Positions 28,584-37,723 of a DNA stretch of 37,942 nt are shown piece by piece (position 1 is the first letter of the stretch; each line of letters begins with the position of its first letter). Both the position numbers and the translations under genes were made by a program. The stretch is taken from contig DIQT01000011.1 of the NCBI GenBank assembly GCA_002427365.1, positions 1-37,942 on the forward strand. The letters are read 5' to 3'. The DNA comes from Caryophanales bacterium UBA5455 (GTDB lineage Bacteria; Bacillota_I; Bacilli_A; RFN20; CAG-826). Under the pieces are notes generated by a model, which did not search any database, was not told the DNA's origin, and saw only the letters and a list, made by a program, of their open reading frames with translations.

Positions 28584-31500
28584 ATGTCAATTGAATTACC
28601 AAAGAAGATCTTAAACAACAACCGGTACGATTTCTCGAAAATCTCCGGTTCATTATCACTCCCCAACCTTATCGAGATTCAAACGGACTCGTATCAATGG
28701 TTCATAACTGAAGGGATTGATGAAGTCTTAAAAGACGTCTTCCCAATTTCAAACTATGCTGAAACATTGGTCATTGAATATGTTTCCTTCCGCTTTGACA
28801 AACCTAAATTTAGTTTTTTAGAATGTAAAGCGCGCGATTTAACATATGATGCTCCATTACGGGCAACGTATCATTTACGGTTTAAAGAAACTGGCGAAAT
28901 TAAAGAAAGCGAAGTGTTTATGGGTGACTTCCCCTTAATGACACCTTCGGGAACTTTTATTATTAATGGGGCGGAACGGGTTATCGTTTCGCAAATCGTC
29001 AGATCTCCCGGTGCTTATATGAAAGCCGAACGCGATAAATCAGGCAAAATGCTTTATGAAGGAGATTTAATTCCTTCCCGTGGTACTTGGCTTGAATTTA
29101 TGAGCGATAAGCGTGATGTTTTAAACGTAAAAATTGACCGTTCGCGGAAATTATATGCGACAACATTATTAAAAGCGCTTGGTTTAACAACCGATAAATT
29201 AATTATTGATTTATTTGATGAACAAGTTGTTAGTCCAAAAAGAAAACGGAAAGGTGATGAACCTGAAGTTTTATCATTATTAGAAAACACCCTTCAAAAA
29301 GACGCAGGAACGGGTGGACGGAACCAAAGCGAAGTGCAAACAAACGCTTTAGTTGAAATTTTCCGTAAACTTAAACCTGGTGAACCATTAACCGAAGAAG
29401 GTGTTCATAAATTTCTTGAACAAAAATTCTTTGATGACAAACGCTATGACTTAGGTAAAGCGGGGCGTTATAAATTTGCCCAAAAACTTGGTATTTATAA
29501 CCGGCTTCCTGGCGCAACGTTAGCGGAAAACCTCATTAGTGCAGATGGCGAAATTGTTTATGAAGTTGGTCATACATTCACGAAAGTAGAAGTTGATGAA
29601 CTTAAAGCAAATCGCTTCTTTGAACAAGGCGCACATATTTATGAACTTCCAATTAACGATCGCTTGGACCCAGGTCATAGCAAAGTTAATATTGTTACGG
29701 TTTATACTGATAAAGAAAAAACTAAAACAATTAAAGTTATTGGAACATATTTAAACGAAACAATTACGCGGGTAACAATTCCTGATATGTATGCAACATT
29801 CAGTTATTTTTCAACCTTTCCCTTTGGAATTGGCGACACAGATGACATTGACTTTTTAGGCAATCGTCGTGTTCGCTGCGTTGGTGAATTAATTCAAAAC
29901 GTTTTCCGGATTGGCTTAAGCAAAATGGCTAAAGCTGTGAAGGAAAAAATGTCAATTAGTGAAATTGAATCAATTACCCCCCAATCATTAATTAATATTC
30001 GGCCCTTAACCGCGGCAATTCGAGATTTCTTTGCTAAATCACAATTATCGCAATTTATGGACCAAACGAACCCCTTAGCGGAATTAACAAACAAACGGCG
30101 GGTATCTGCACTTGGTCCTGGTGGACTTTCACGGGACCGGGCGAGCTTTGATGTTCGTGACGTTCATACCTCGCACTATGGTCGGATTTGTCCAATTGAA
30201 ACACCAGAAGGACAAAACATTGGGTTAATTAATAACCTTGCGACCTACGCTAAAGTTAACAAATATGGTTTCTTAGAAACGCCTTATCGGAAAGTTGTTA
30301 AAGGAACTGGTCAAGTTCTTGATGAAACTGTTTATTTATCTGCAGCAGGCGAAGCGGATGTAATTATTGCCCAAGCCAGTTTAAAAATTGGTGAAGATAA
30401 CATTATTAGTGACGAAACAATCGTTGCCCGGCATGCGGGTGATAACGTTGTTGTCGATCCTAAACAAGTTGATTATATTGACGTTTCCCCCAAACAAATT
30501 GTCTCGGTCGCGGCCGCATCAATTCCTTTCCTTGAAAATGATGACGCGATGAGAGCGTTAATGGGTGCGAACATGCAGCGGCAAGCCTTACCATTAATTA
30601 AAACCCAAGCACCATTAATTGGTACGGGGATGGAATGGCAAGTTGCCCGCGATAGTGGTTCCGCTGTTTTAGCAGGTAATGATGGTGTTGTCACTTATGT
30701 TGATAGCAAAAAAATCATTGTTGATGAAAATGGTGAAGCTGTTACTTATGGCTTACAAAAATTCTCACGGTCGAACCAAGGCAGTTGCTTTAACCAAAAC
30801 CCAATTGTTAAAGTTGGTGATGCGGTTAAAAAAGGCTGTGTTATTGCCGATGGTCCCGCGATGGATAATGGTGACCTTGCTTTAGGTCAAAACGTTAGAA
30901 TCGCCTTTATGACATGGGAAGGATATAACTTTGAAGACGCGATTATCATTTCTGATCGTCTTGTCGAACAAGATCGGTTCACCTCGATTCATATTGAAAA
31001 ATATGATGTGAAGAGCCGTGATACAAAATTAGGTAAAGAAGAAATTACGCGCGACATTCCAAACATTGGTGAAGACGCCAAACGGTTCCTTGATGAAAAC
31101 GGAATTATTATCCCCGGCGCTGAAGTTAAGGAAGGTGACATTTTAGTTGGTAAAACCACACCAAAAGGTCAAAGTGAACCTTCACCTGTTGAAAAACTTA
31201 TGATGGCGATTGCCTCCGATAAAGCCAAAGAAGGAAAAGACACATCCTTACGTGTTCCTCATGGCGGCGCGGGCACAGTCATCGACGTTAAAATTTTCTT
31301 ACGGTCCGAAGGCGATGAACTTCCACCTGGTGTCAACCAAGTCGTCCGTGTTTATATTGCTCAAAAACGGAAAATTTCCGAAGGGGACAAAATGTCCGGA
31401 CGCCACGGTAACAAAGGGGTTATTTCCCGCATTTTACCAGCGGCCGATATGCCTTACTTACCTGATGGTACCCCGATTGACATTATGCTTAACCCCTTAG

Positions 31501-32237
31501 GCGTTCCAAGCCGGATGAATATTGGTCAAATTTTAGAAGTCCATTCCGGGATGGCGTGCTCGAAGTTAGGTATTAAACTCGCCACACCAGTTTTTGATGG
31601 TATTACAAATGAAGAAGTGTTTGGCTTAATGAAAGAAGCCGGCATGGCGCATGATGGTAAGACCGTTTTATATGATGGTCGGACGGGTGAAAGATTTGAC
31701 GAACGGATTAACGTCGGTGTGATGTATATGATTAAACTTGACCACATGGTCGACGATAAACTTCACGCACGGGCGACGGGTCCTTATAGTTTAGTTACCC
31801 AACAACCGCTTGGTGGTAAAGCCCAAAACGGTGGTCAAAGATTTGGGGAAATGGAAGTTTGGGCGCTTGAAGCTTATGGCGCCGCCCACACCCTCCAAGA
31901 AATTCTTACAATTAAATCCGATGACCGGGTTGGTCGGCGGAGAACATATGAATCAATTATTAAAGGTAAAGCACTACCTAACCCAAGCATTCCTGAATCC
32001 TTTAAGGTTTTAACGAAGGAACTTCAAGGGTTAGCAATCGACGTAAGGCTTTATGATGAAGTTGGCGACGAAGTTGACTTAACCGAAATTGCAATTGAAA
32101 ATATTGAAGAAGAACGGCGGATTCGGAGCTCAATTCGGGCAAAAGATGCACTTGAATATGATGAGCTTCAAGAAAAGTTCGCTGATGACGAACAAATAGA
32201 AGATGACAGCGCGGATGATGATTCCGCAGCTGAGTAA
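28584..32237 (+). CDS. rpoB: RNA polymerase beta subunit
   Basis: This is the beta subunit of RNA polymerase, 1217 residues from ATG 28584 (MSIELPKKILNNNRYDFSKI). GTGAGG ends six bases before the start, and a GTG at 28572 is a less likely alternative. Landmarks are VIVSQIVRSPGAYMK, the rifampicin pocket from residue 488 (LSQFMDQTNPLAEL) to SALGPGG, PIETPEGQNIGLI, the SDKAKEGKDTSLRVPHG loop and GDKMSGRHGNKGVIS, and QQPLGGKAQNGGQRFGEMEV. At the E. coli His526 position there is Asn503 (LTNKRR). Asp516 and Ser531 equivalents (Asp493, Ser508) are normal. A short acidic tail ends the protein. Confidence 0.98.
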   Translation: MSIELPKKILNNNRYDFSKISGSLSLPNLIEIQTDSYQWFITEGIDEVLKDVFPISNYAETLVIEYVSFRFDKPKFSFLECKARDLTYDAPLRATYHLRFKETGEIKESEVFMGDFPLMTPSGTFIINGAERVIVSQIVRSPGAYMKAERDKSGKMLYEGDLIPSRGTWLEFMSDKRDVLNVKIDRSRKLYATTLLKALGLTTDKLIIDLFDEQVVSPKRKRKGDEPEVLSLLENTLQKDAGTGGRNQSEVQTNALVEIFRKLKPGEPLTEEGVHKFLEQKFFDDKRYDLGKAGRYKFAQKLGIYNRLPGATLAENLISADGEIVYEVGHTFTKVEVDELKANRFFEQGAHIYELPINDRLDPGHSKVNIVTVYTDKEKTKTIKVIGTYLNETITRVTIPDMYATFSYFSTFPFGIGDTDDIDFLGNRRVRCVGELIQNVFRIGLSKMAKAVKEKMSISEIESITPQSLINIRPLTAAIRDFFAKSQLSQFMDQTNPLAELTNKRRVSALGPGGLSRDRASFDVRDVHTSHYGRICPIETPEGQNIGLINNLATYAKVNKYGFLETPYRKVVKGTGQVLDETVYLSAAGEADVIIAQASLKIGEDNIISDETIVARHAGDNVVVDPKQVDYIDVSPKQIVSVAAASIPFLENDDAMRALMGANMQRQALPLIKTQAPLIGTGMEWQVARDSGSAVLAGNDGVVTYVDSKKIIVDENGEAVTYGLQKFSRSNQGSCFNQNPIVKVGDAVKKGCVIADGPAMDNGDLALGQNVRIAFMTWEGYNFEDAIIISDRLVEQDRFTSIHIEKYDVKSRDTKLGKEEITRDIPNIGEDAKRFLDENGIIIPGAEVKEGDILVGKTTPKGQSEPSPVEKLMMAIASDKAKEGKDTSLRVPHGGAGTVIDVKIFLRSEGDELPPGVNQVVRVYIAQKRKISEGDKMSGRHGNKGVISRILPAADMPYLPDGTPIDIMLNPLGVPSRMNIGQILEVHSGMACSKLGIKLATPVFDGITNEEVFGLMKEAGMAHDGKTVLYDGRTGERFDERINVGVMYMIKLDHMVDDKLHARATGPYSLVTQQPLGGKAQNGGQRFGEMEVWALEAYGAAHTLQEILTIKSDDRVGRRRTYESIIKGKALPNPSIPESFKVLTKELQGLAIDVRLYDEVGDEVDLTEIAIENIEEERRIRSSIRAKDALEYDELQEKFADDEQIEDDSADDDSAAE

Positions 32238-32248
32238 GGAGGGACCCT

Positions 32249-35200
32249 ATGTTTGATGTAAATCGTCTAAGTGCGATGAAAGTTGGTTTAGCCTCACCTG
32301 ATACAATTCGTGAATGGTCAAAAGGTGAAGTTACAAAACCAGAAACGATTAACTATCGGTCACAAAAACCTGAATTCGACGGTCTATTTTGCGAAAAGAT
32401 TTTTGGCCCAAGCAAAGACTATGAATGTCATTGTGGTAAATACAAACGGGCCCGGAATCGGAACATCACGTGTGAAAAATGTGGTGTTGAAGTTATTTCC
32501 AAAGAATCACGACGGGAAAGAATGGGACATATTGAACTTGCTTCACCATGTTCCCATATTTGGTATTTAAAAGGTGTTCCTTCACGGATGGGATTACTTC
32601 TTGATGTTTCACCAAAACAACTCGAAGAAGTAATTTATTTCCAAAGCCATATCGTTTTAAATCCTGGCACTTCCAAAGTCTTACAAGAAAAAATGTTTAT
32701 TGATGAAAGAAGTGGTCGTGATATTTTCGTCAATGTCATTCAAGACCTTCAAGAGGAAGGTATTATTGAAGAAGATACCACGCAGTGGAATGCGAGTGAA
32801 AACATAATTAAAAAACTCCAAGATCCACTTAATCCTTTTGAATTTTATACTGTTGCAAAGTTTGTAACATTTTTCACCGGCGCTGAATTTGGCGATGGTG
32901 CCGAAGCAATCAAACACTTATTAAAAGAAATCGATCTAGATAAAGAATACGATGCCTTAATTACTTCATTAAAAACTTCAACCGGCCAACGTCGGCAAAA
33001 AGAAGTTAAACGGCTTGAAGTTGTTGAAGCGTTCCGTAATAGCAACAACAAACCAGAATGGATGATTCTTGATGTTATCGCCGTCATCCCTCCTGATTTA
33101 CGTCCAATGTTACAACTTGATGGCGGACGGTTTGCCACGAGTGACTTAAACGATTTATATCGTCGGGTCATTACAAGAAATAACCGGCTCATTAAATTAA
33201 TTGAAATGAGCGCACCAAGCGTTATCTTAATGAACGAAAAACGGATGTTACAAGAAGCAGTTGACGCGTTAATTGATAACGGCCGTCGGTCAAAACCAGT
33301 TACCGGTAGCGGTGGACGCCCATTAAAATCATTAAGCTCGAGCTTAAAAGGTAAACAAGGTCGGTTCCGGCAAAACTTACTCGGTAAACGTGTTGACTAT
33401 TCCGGCCGTTCCGTTATTGCTGTTGGTCCAAGTTTAAAAATGTATCAATGTGGTGTTCCTGTGGAAATGGCCATTCAATTATTCCGGCCCTTTATTGCGC
33501 ATGTTTTAATTGAAGAAGGTAAAGCCAATGGACATAAAGCCGCGGATAAACTAATTGATCGTTATGATGAAGCAGTATTCGATGTTATTGAAGATATCAT
33601 TAGTGATCACCCTGTTTTATTAAACCGGGCACCAACGTTACATAGACTTGGGATCCAAGCCTTCCAACCAGTCTTAGTTTCCGGCCGCGCGATTCGCTTA
33701 CACCCCTTAGTTTGTGCTGGCTTTAACGCTGACTTTGATGGTGACCAAATGGCGATTCACGTCCCACTAGGAAAACCTGCGCAAGAAGAAGCATTATCAT
33801 TAATGTTAGCGTCGAACAATATTTTAGGACCAAAAGATGGTCAACCAATTGTTACCCCCTCGCAAGACATGGTCATTGGTAACTACTATATGACGACCGA
33901 AAAGAATGTTAAAGATTTCCGGACCCGGAGCGAAGAAGAACGGGAACGTGGTGACTATACAGAAGCGGCGAAATATGAATTATATGCTGCGAGTGAAGGT
34001 AAAGTCTTCCGTTCCGTCGAAGAAGTTCGAATTGCTTACGAAACAAAACAAGTTCACATTCATAACCGGATTGCTCTTCCAGGTAGCGCACTTGGCAAAA
34101 AGAGCTTTACCCCTGAAATGAATGCGGGTTATTTATTAACAAGCGTTGGGAAAGTCTTATTTAACTTAGTCTTCCCAAGCGACTTCCCGTATATTAATGA
34201 AGCGTATAACGAAGATAAACTTAATTATGAATATAACCAAAGTGAATACTTCGTCCCCCGTGGCACGGATATTCGGAAAGCAATTGCCGACACACCGTTA
34301 CGGAAGCCAATTAAAGTTAAAGATATTTCCGTCTTAGTTGACTTACTCTTTAAACATTATGGCGCTGCCAAAACGAGTGCGGTCCTCGATAAGATTAAAG
34401 ACCAAGGCTTTGCGTTTGCGACCAAATCTGGTTTAACGATTGCCCTTGAAGATATTAAAATTGTTGGTGGTAAAGATGAAATCATCGCGAAAGGTGATGA
34501 AAAAGTCACGCAAATCCAACATGCTTATGATAAAGGTCTCGTCAATGAAGAAGAACGTTATACCGCAGTTATTGATAACTGGAAAGCTGTTTCTGGTGAT
34601 GTTCGAGAAGCGTTACGGACCCAATTCAATGCCGATAAAACAAACCCACTTTACTTAATGAGTGATAGTGGTGCGCGTGGTAAAGAAAGTAACTTCCTTC
34701 AATTAGAAGGGATGAGAGGTTTGATGGCGTCCCCAAGTGGTAAAACGATCGAACTTCCAATTAAATCAAGCTTCCGTGAAGGTCTTACAGTTAGTGAATT
34801 CTTTATTGCCTCCCACGGTTCAAGAAAAGGTGGTGCGGATACCGCGCTTAAAACCGCTGACTCTGGGTATTTAACTAGACGGTTAGTCGACGTTGCCCAA
34901 GACGTAATTATTCGCGAAGAAGACTGCCATAGTGATCATGGCTTTGTTGTTACCGAAATCCGTGAACGGAAGAAAATCCAAGCGGAAAAACCTGTCGTTT
35001 CCTTAAGCGATCGCTTAACGGGTCGGTTTACAATTTATCCAATTATTAATCCTAAAACAGATGAAGTTATGGTTGAAGCAAATACATTAATTACGCAAGA
35101 ACAAGCACTCGCGGTAGAAGCCGCTGGTGTTGAAAGCGTTGAAGTTCGCTCACTCTTCGGCTGTGAAACGAAAGATGGCGTTTGCCGCCATTGCTATGGT

Positions 35201-36121
35201 ATTAACTTAGCAACAGGCAAATTAGCTGAAATTGGTGACGCGGTTGGCGTTATGGCGGCCCAATCCATTGGGGAACCAGGAACGCAATTAACGATGAGAA
35301 CATTCCACTCTGGTGGGGTTGCTGGTGGCGAAGACGTTACGCAAGGGTTACCACGTGTTCAAGAATTATTCGAAGCACGTAATCCAAAAGGGGAAGCGAT
35401 TATTTCTGAAATTGAAGGTGAAATTAAATTCATCGAAACTATTAATAACCGGTCTCGCGTTGTTGTCGCGAATAAACATGAAGAAAAAGAATACTTAACA
35501 AACTTTGGCGCGAAACTTCGCGTTGAAGTTGGCGATCATATTCGGAATGGCCAACGGATTACCGAAGGGGCAATTAACCCGAAGAAACTTCTTGAAGTCG
35601 CTGATATGACCGCGGTTGAAAACTATATTCTTAATGAAGTTCAAAAAGTTTACCGGACATCCGCGGGTGTTAAAATTTCTGACAAACACTTGGAAGTTAT
35701 TACCCGGCAAATGTTACGGAAAGTCGTCATTGTTGATGGCGGACATACAAGCTTCTTACCCGGCCAACGTGTACCGTTAATTGCCTTTACGGCAGAAAAC
35801 CAAGCGGTCCTTGAACGTAGAGAAAATCCTGCTGTTGCCCGTCCAATTATTCTTGGAATTACAAAAGCCGCCTTAGAAACCGAAAGTTTCCTCTCCGCTG
35901 CTTCCTTCCAAGAAACAACAAGAGTCTTAACGGACGCTGCAATTAAAGGTAAAGTTGATACACTCCATGGCTTAAAAGAAAACGTTATTACTGGTAAATT
36001 AATTCCCGCTGGCCGGACGATTAACCCAACTTATAACGAAGAAGAAACGCTTGAACAATTTGAAGTCGCTAATCGAATTGATGAAATTGGCGAATACTAT
36101 AAGAGCGATTATCATCAATAG
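32249..36121 (+). CDS. rpoC: RNA polymerase beta' subunit
   Basis: This is the beta' subunit, 1290 residues, longer than Bacillus (about 1199) and nearer to Mollicutes lengths. The N-terminal zinc ribbon has Cys60, Cys62, Cys75 and Cys78 (CHCGKYKRARN, TCEKCG). The catalytic NADFDGDQMAIH has Asp495, Asp497 and Asp499. Bridge-helix and trigger-loop regions carry SDSGARGKESNFLQLEGMRG, GLTVSEFFIASHGSRKG and TADSGYLTRRLVDVAQD. The second zinc site is EEDC, CETKDGVCRHC. TAAGGAGGG, shared with the rpoB stop, is the ribosome site. A terminator follows the TAG stop. Confidence 0.98.
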   Translation: MFDVNRLSAMKVGLASPDTIREWSKGEVTKPETINYRSQKPEFDGLFCEKIFGPSKDYECHCGKYKRARNRNITCEKCGVEVISKESRRERMGHIELASPCSHIWYLKGVPSRMGLLLDVSPKQLEEVIYFQSHIVLNPGTSKVLQEKMFIDERSGRDIFVNVIQDLQEEGIIEEDTTQWNASENIIKKLQDPLNPFEFYTVAKFVTFFTGAEFGDGAEAIKHLLKEIDLDKEYDALITSLKTSTGQRRQKEVKRLEVVEAFRNSNNKPEWMILDVIAVIPPDLRPMLQLDGGRFATSDLNDLYRRVITRNNRLIKLIEMSAPSVILMNEKRMLQEAVDALIDNGRRSKPVTGSGGRPLKSLSSSLKGKQGRFRQNLLGKRVDYSGRSVIAVGPSLKMYQCGVPVEMAIQLFRPFIAHVLIEEGKANGHKAADKLIDRYDEAVFDVIEDIISDHPVLLNRAPTLHRLGIQAFQPVLVSGRAIRLHPLVCAGFNADFDGDQMAIHVPLGKPAQEEALSLMLASNNILGPKDGQPIVTPSQDMVIGNYYMTTEKNVKDFRTRSEEERERGDYTEAAKYELYAASEGKVFRSVEEVRIAYETKQVHIHNRIALPGSALGKKSFTPEMNAGYLLTSVGKVLFNLVFPSDFPYINEAYNEDKLNYEYNQSEYFVPRGTDIRKAIADTPLRKPIKVKDISVLVDLLFKHYGAAKTSAVLDKIKDQGFAFATKSGLTIALEDIKIVGGKDEIIAKGDEKVTQIQHAYDKGLVNEEERYTAVIDNWKAVSGDVREALRTQFNADKTNPLYLMSDSGARGKESNFLQLEGMRGLMASPSGKTIELPIKSSFREGLTVSEFFIASHGSRKGGADTALKTADSGYLTRRLVDVAQDVIIREEDCHSDHGFVVTEIRERKKIQAEKPVVSLSDRLTGRFTIYPIINPKTDEVMVEANTLITQEQALAVEAAGVESVEVRSLFGCETKDGVCRHCYGINLATGKLAEIGDAVGVMAAQSIGEPGTQLTMRTFHSGGVAGGEDVTQGLPRVQELFEARNPKGEAIISEIEGEIKFIETINNRSRVVVANKHEEKEYLTNFGAKLRVEVGDHIRNGQRITEGAINPKKLLEVADMTAVENYILNEVQKVYRTSAGVKISDKHLEVITRQMLRKVVIVDGGHTSFLPGQRVPLIAFTAENQAVLERRENPAVARPIILGITKAALETESFLSAASFQETTRVLTDAAIKGKVDTLHGLKENVITGKLIPAGRTINPTYNEEETLEQFEVANRIDEIGEYYKSDYHQ

Positions 36122-36138
36122 AAGATAACAAGTAAATT

Positions 36139-36163
36139 AACCACGGTTTGCCGTGGTTTTTTT
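36139..36163 (+). terminator. Rho-independent terminator after rpoC
   Basis: AACCACGG (36139-36146) pairs perfectly with CCGTGGTT (36151-36158) around a 4-base loop, within a run of seven T. It closes the rpoBC unit. Confidence 0.92.
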
Positions 36164-36210
36164 ATTTGCTCGCATGATAAATAATGTGGGCAGTTTGCCG
36201 CTAATTTATG

Positions 36211-36216
36211 TATAAT
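36211..36216 (+). promoter_or_regulatory. -10 element placing the transcription start at the ATG of the permease gene
   Basis: A perfect TATAAT ends six bases before the ATG at 36223, so transcription would start at or within a base or two of the start codon. There is no Shine-Dalgarno between them. No good -35 is seen at 16-18 bases. Confidence 0.5.
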
Positions 36217-36222
36217 TAACAT

Positions 36223-37632
36223 ATGAAAACAAGTAATGGACAAACAAATAAAAGTTCGTGGTATTTAACGGTTGGTAGTTATCTCTCTTTTTTAATTGTG
36301 CTTAGTAGTTCACTTGTTATTATGAATGTCCATCTTGGCTTAGGAATTGTACTGGCGGTTATTTTTTCGTTACTTTTTAATATTTTTAACCCCAAACGCC
36401 AAATTGGTTTCTTTGTGCCAAATTTATTTTATATTCCGCTTGTGATGCTTATATTAAATGATGCGGCGCTTAGTAATTCAATTAATAATTATCTCGTTGC
36501 GCATGGAAAATTAATTATTGCCATTTGGGTTGGAGCGATTATTTATTTCCTTTTAGCCATTATTTATCGTGCGCTGCCCGAAAAAATCGTTAAAAAAATA
36601 TTTCCTCCCTATTTTATTGGTGCGTTACTCGTTCTCCTTAGTATCGTTATAATTGGGATCTTTGGCTTAAAATTTATTTACGCCCCCTTAGAAAATAGTG
36701 GAAAACTTGATTATATTGGTATAACCGCAATTGTTTTTATGGTTGTTATTTTTTATACCGCGAGTAATTTTCCGCTTCATCATTTTATTCGGAACTTTCG
36801 CGCGCTTTTTGCCTTTGGTTTTGGTTTCTTTGTATATCTAGTTCACGATTTAATTACGGTAATTTCTAATCTTGGCATGGATGGAACGTTATATTTTCAT
36901 CTCTTTACGCAAATTAATGCGTACCCAACTTTTTCATTTATAAACTTTATTGAACATTTTGAATTTTATAATTATTTGGCATTTGATTGGACGCTAATTC
37001 TTTTAGTTTTACCAATCGCTATTATTTCCTTATTAAATGATACGCAAGACCAAATTATTTTAGAAGATGAAACGGAACGGCATGTTTTACCCATTAAACG
37101 AAATACGGCGCAGCTTGATTCGTTAGTCTTCTTAAATGGCGCTTCTAGTTTATCAACGAGTGCCTTAGGAGCTATGCCAGTTAATTTAGTTTTAGCGGAT
37201 AAAAGTCAACGCAATAAAAAGCACCATCTTTTTATTGATTTAAGTTTAGGCGTTTTATTAGTGCTTGCGCTTATTTTTTCATTCGAGGGGGTTTTTGCAA
37301 CGATTCCAACACCAATTTATTTTGGGGTTCTTATTATTGAAGCAAGTTTAATCTTAGCACGAGGCGTAAAACTAATTGCGTTTTCGTGGAAAAAGGAAAG
37401 CCCACTAGAAACATTACTAGGTAGTAGCCTTGTTCTTATTATTGGTTTAATCTTTGCTTCCGGCTATTTAAGCGAAACATTTTTAGGTTATACATGGATT
37501 GATTTAACAATTGGAAATGTTAAATTAAACTTTTTATTACTCGCGGTAAGCGCAGGCCTTGTATTTAATATTATTTATTCGCTTATAAAAATGATGAGTA
37601 AGAAGAAGAAAGAAAAGACTGCGACTAATTAA
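36223..37632 (+). CDS. NCS2-like (nucleobase:cation symporter-2 fold) membrane permease
   Basis: This is a 469-residue polytopic membrane protein with about 12-14 helices and a basic C-terminus (MMSKKKKEKTATN). The segment LPEKIVKKIFPPYFIGALLV resembles the conserved lP..v..l.Pp.viG block of uracil/xanthine permeases. LNGASSLSTSALGAMPVNLV lies where those proteins have their second half-helix (TTYGENIG in UraA). Polar substrate residues expected in UraA-type transporters are not obvious, so it may be a divergent member with another substrate. The ATG has no ribosome site and lies directly after a -10 element. It stands alone between the rpoC terminator and the lipoprotein gene. Confidence 0.65.
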   Translation: MKTSNGQTNKSSWYLTVGSYLSFLIVLSSSLVIMNVHLGLGIVLAVIFSLLFNIFNPKRQIGFFVPNLFYIPLVMLILNDAALSNSINNYLVAHGKLIIAIWVGAIIYFLLAIIYRALPEKIVKKIFPPYFIGALLVLLSIVIIGIFGLKFIYAPLENSGKLDYIGITAIVFMVVIFYTASNFPLHHFIRNFRALFAFGFGFFVYLVHDLITVISNLGMDGTLYFHLFTQINAYPTFSFINFIEHFEFYNYLAFDWTLILLVLPIAIISLLNDTQDQIILEDETERHVLPIKRNTAQLDSLVFLNGASSLSTSALGAMPVNLVLADKSQRNKKHHLFIDLSLGVLLVLALIFSFEGVFATIPTPIYFGVLIIEASLILARGVKLIAFSWKKESPLETLLGSSLVLIIGLIFASGYLSETFLGYTWIDLTIGNVKLNFLLLAVSAGLVFNIIYSLIKMMSKKKKEKTATN

Positions 37633-37682
37633 AATACGACTTTTGCGCAAATCAAAAATATGATTATTAATCGTTATCACGC

Positions 37683-37688
37683 TATAAT
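37683..37688 (+). promoter_or_regulatory. Predicted -10 element before the lipoprotein gene
   Basis: A TATAAT lies 35 bases before the ATG at 37724. No convincing -35 at normal spacing. Confidence 0.4.
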
Positions 37689-37723
37689 TTAACATACGAA
37701 AATACTGAAAGGAGTTAAGAAAG

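Noticed and set aside
37633..37682. Terminator after the permease gene
   Set aside because: Only very short palindromes (TTTGCGCAAA, GATTATTAATC) are present, with no stem followed by a T run.
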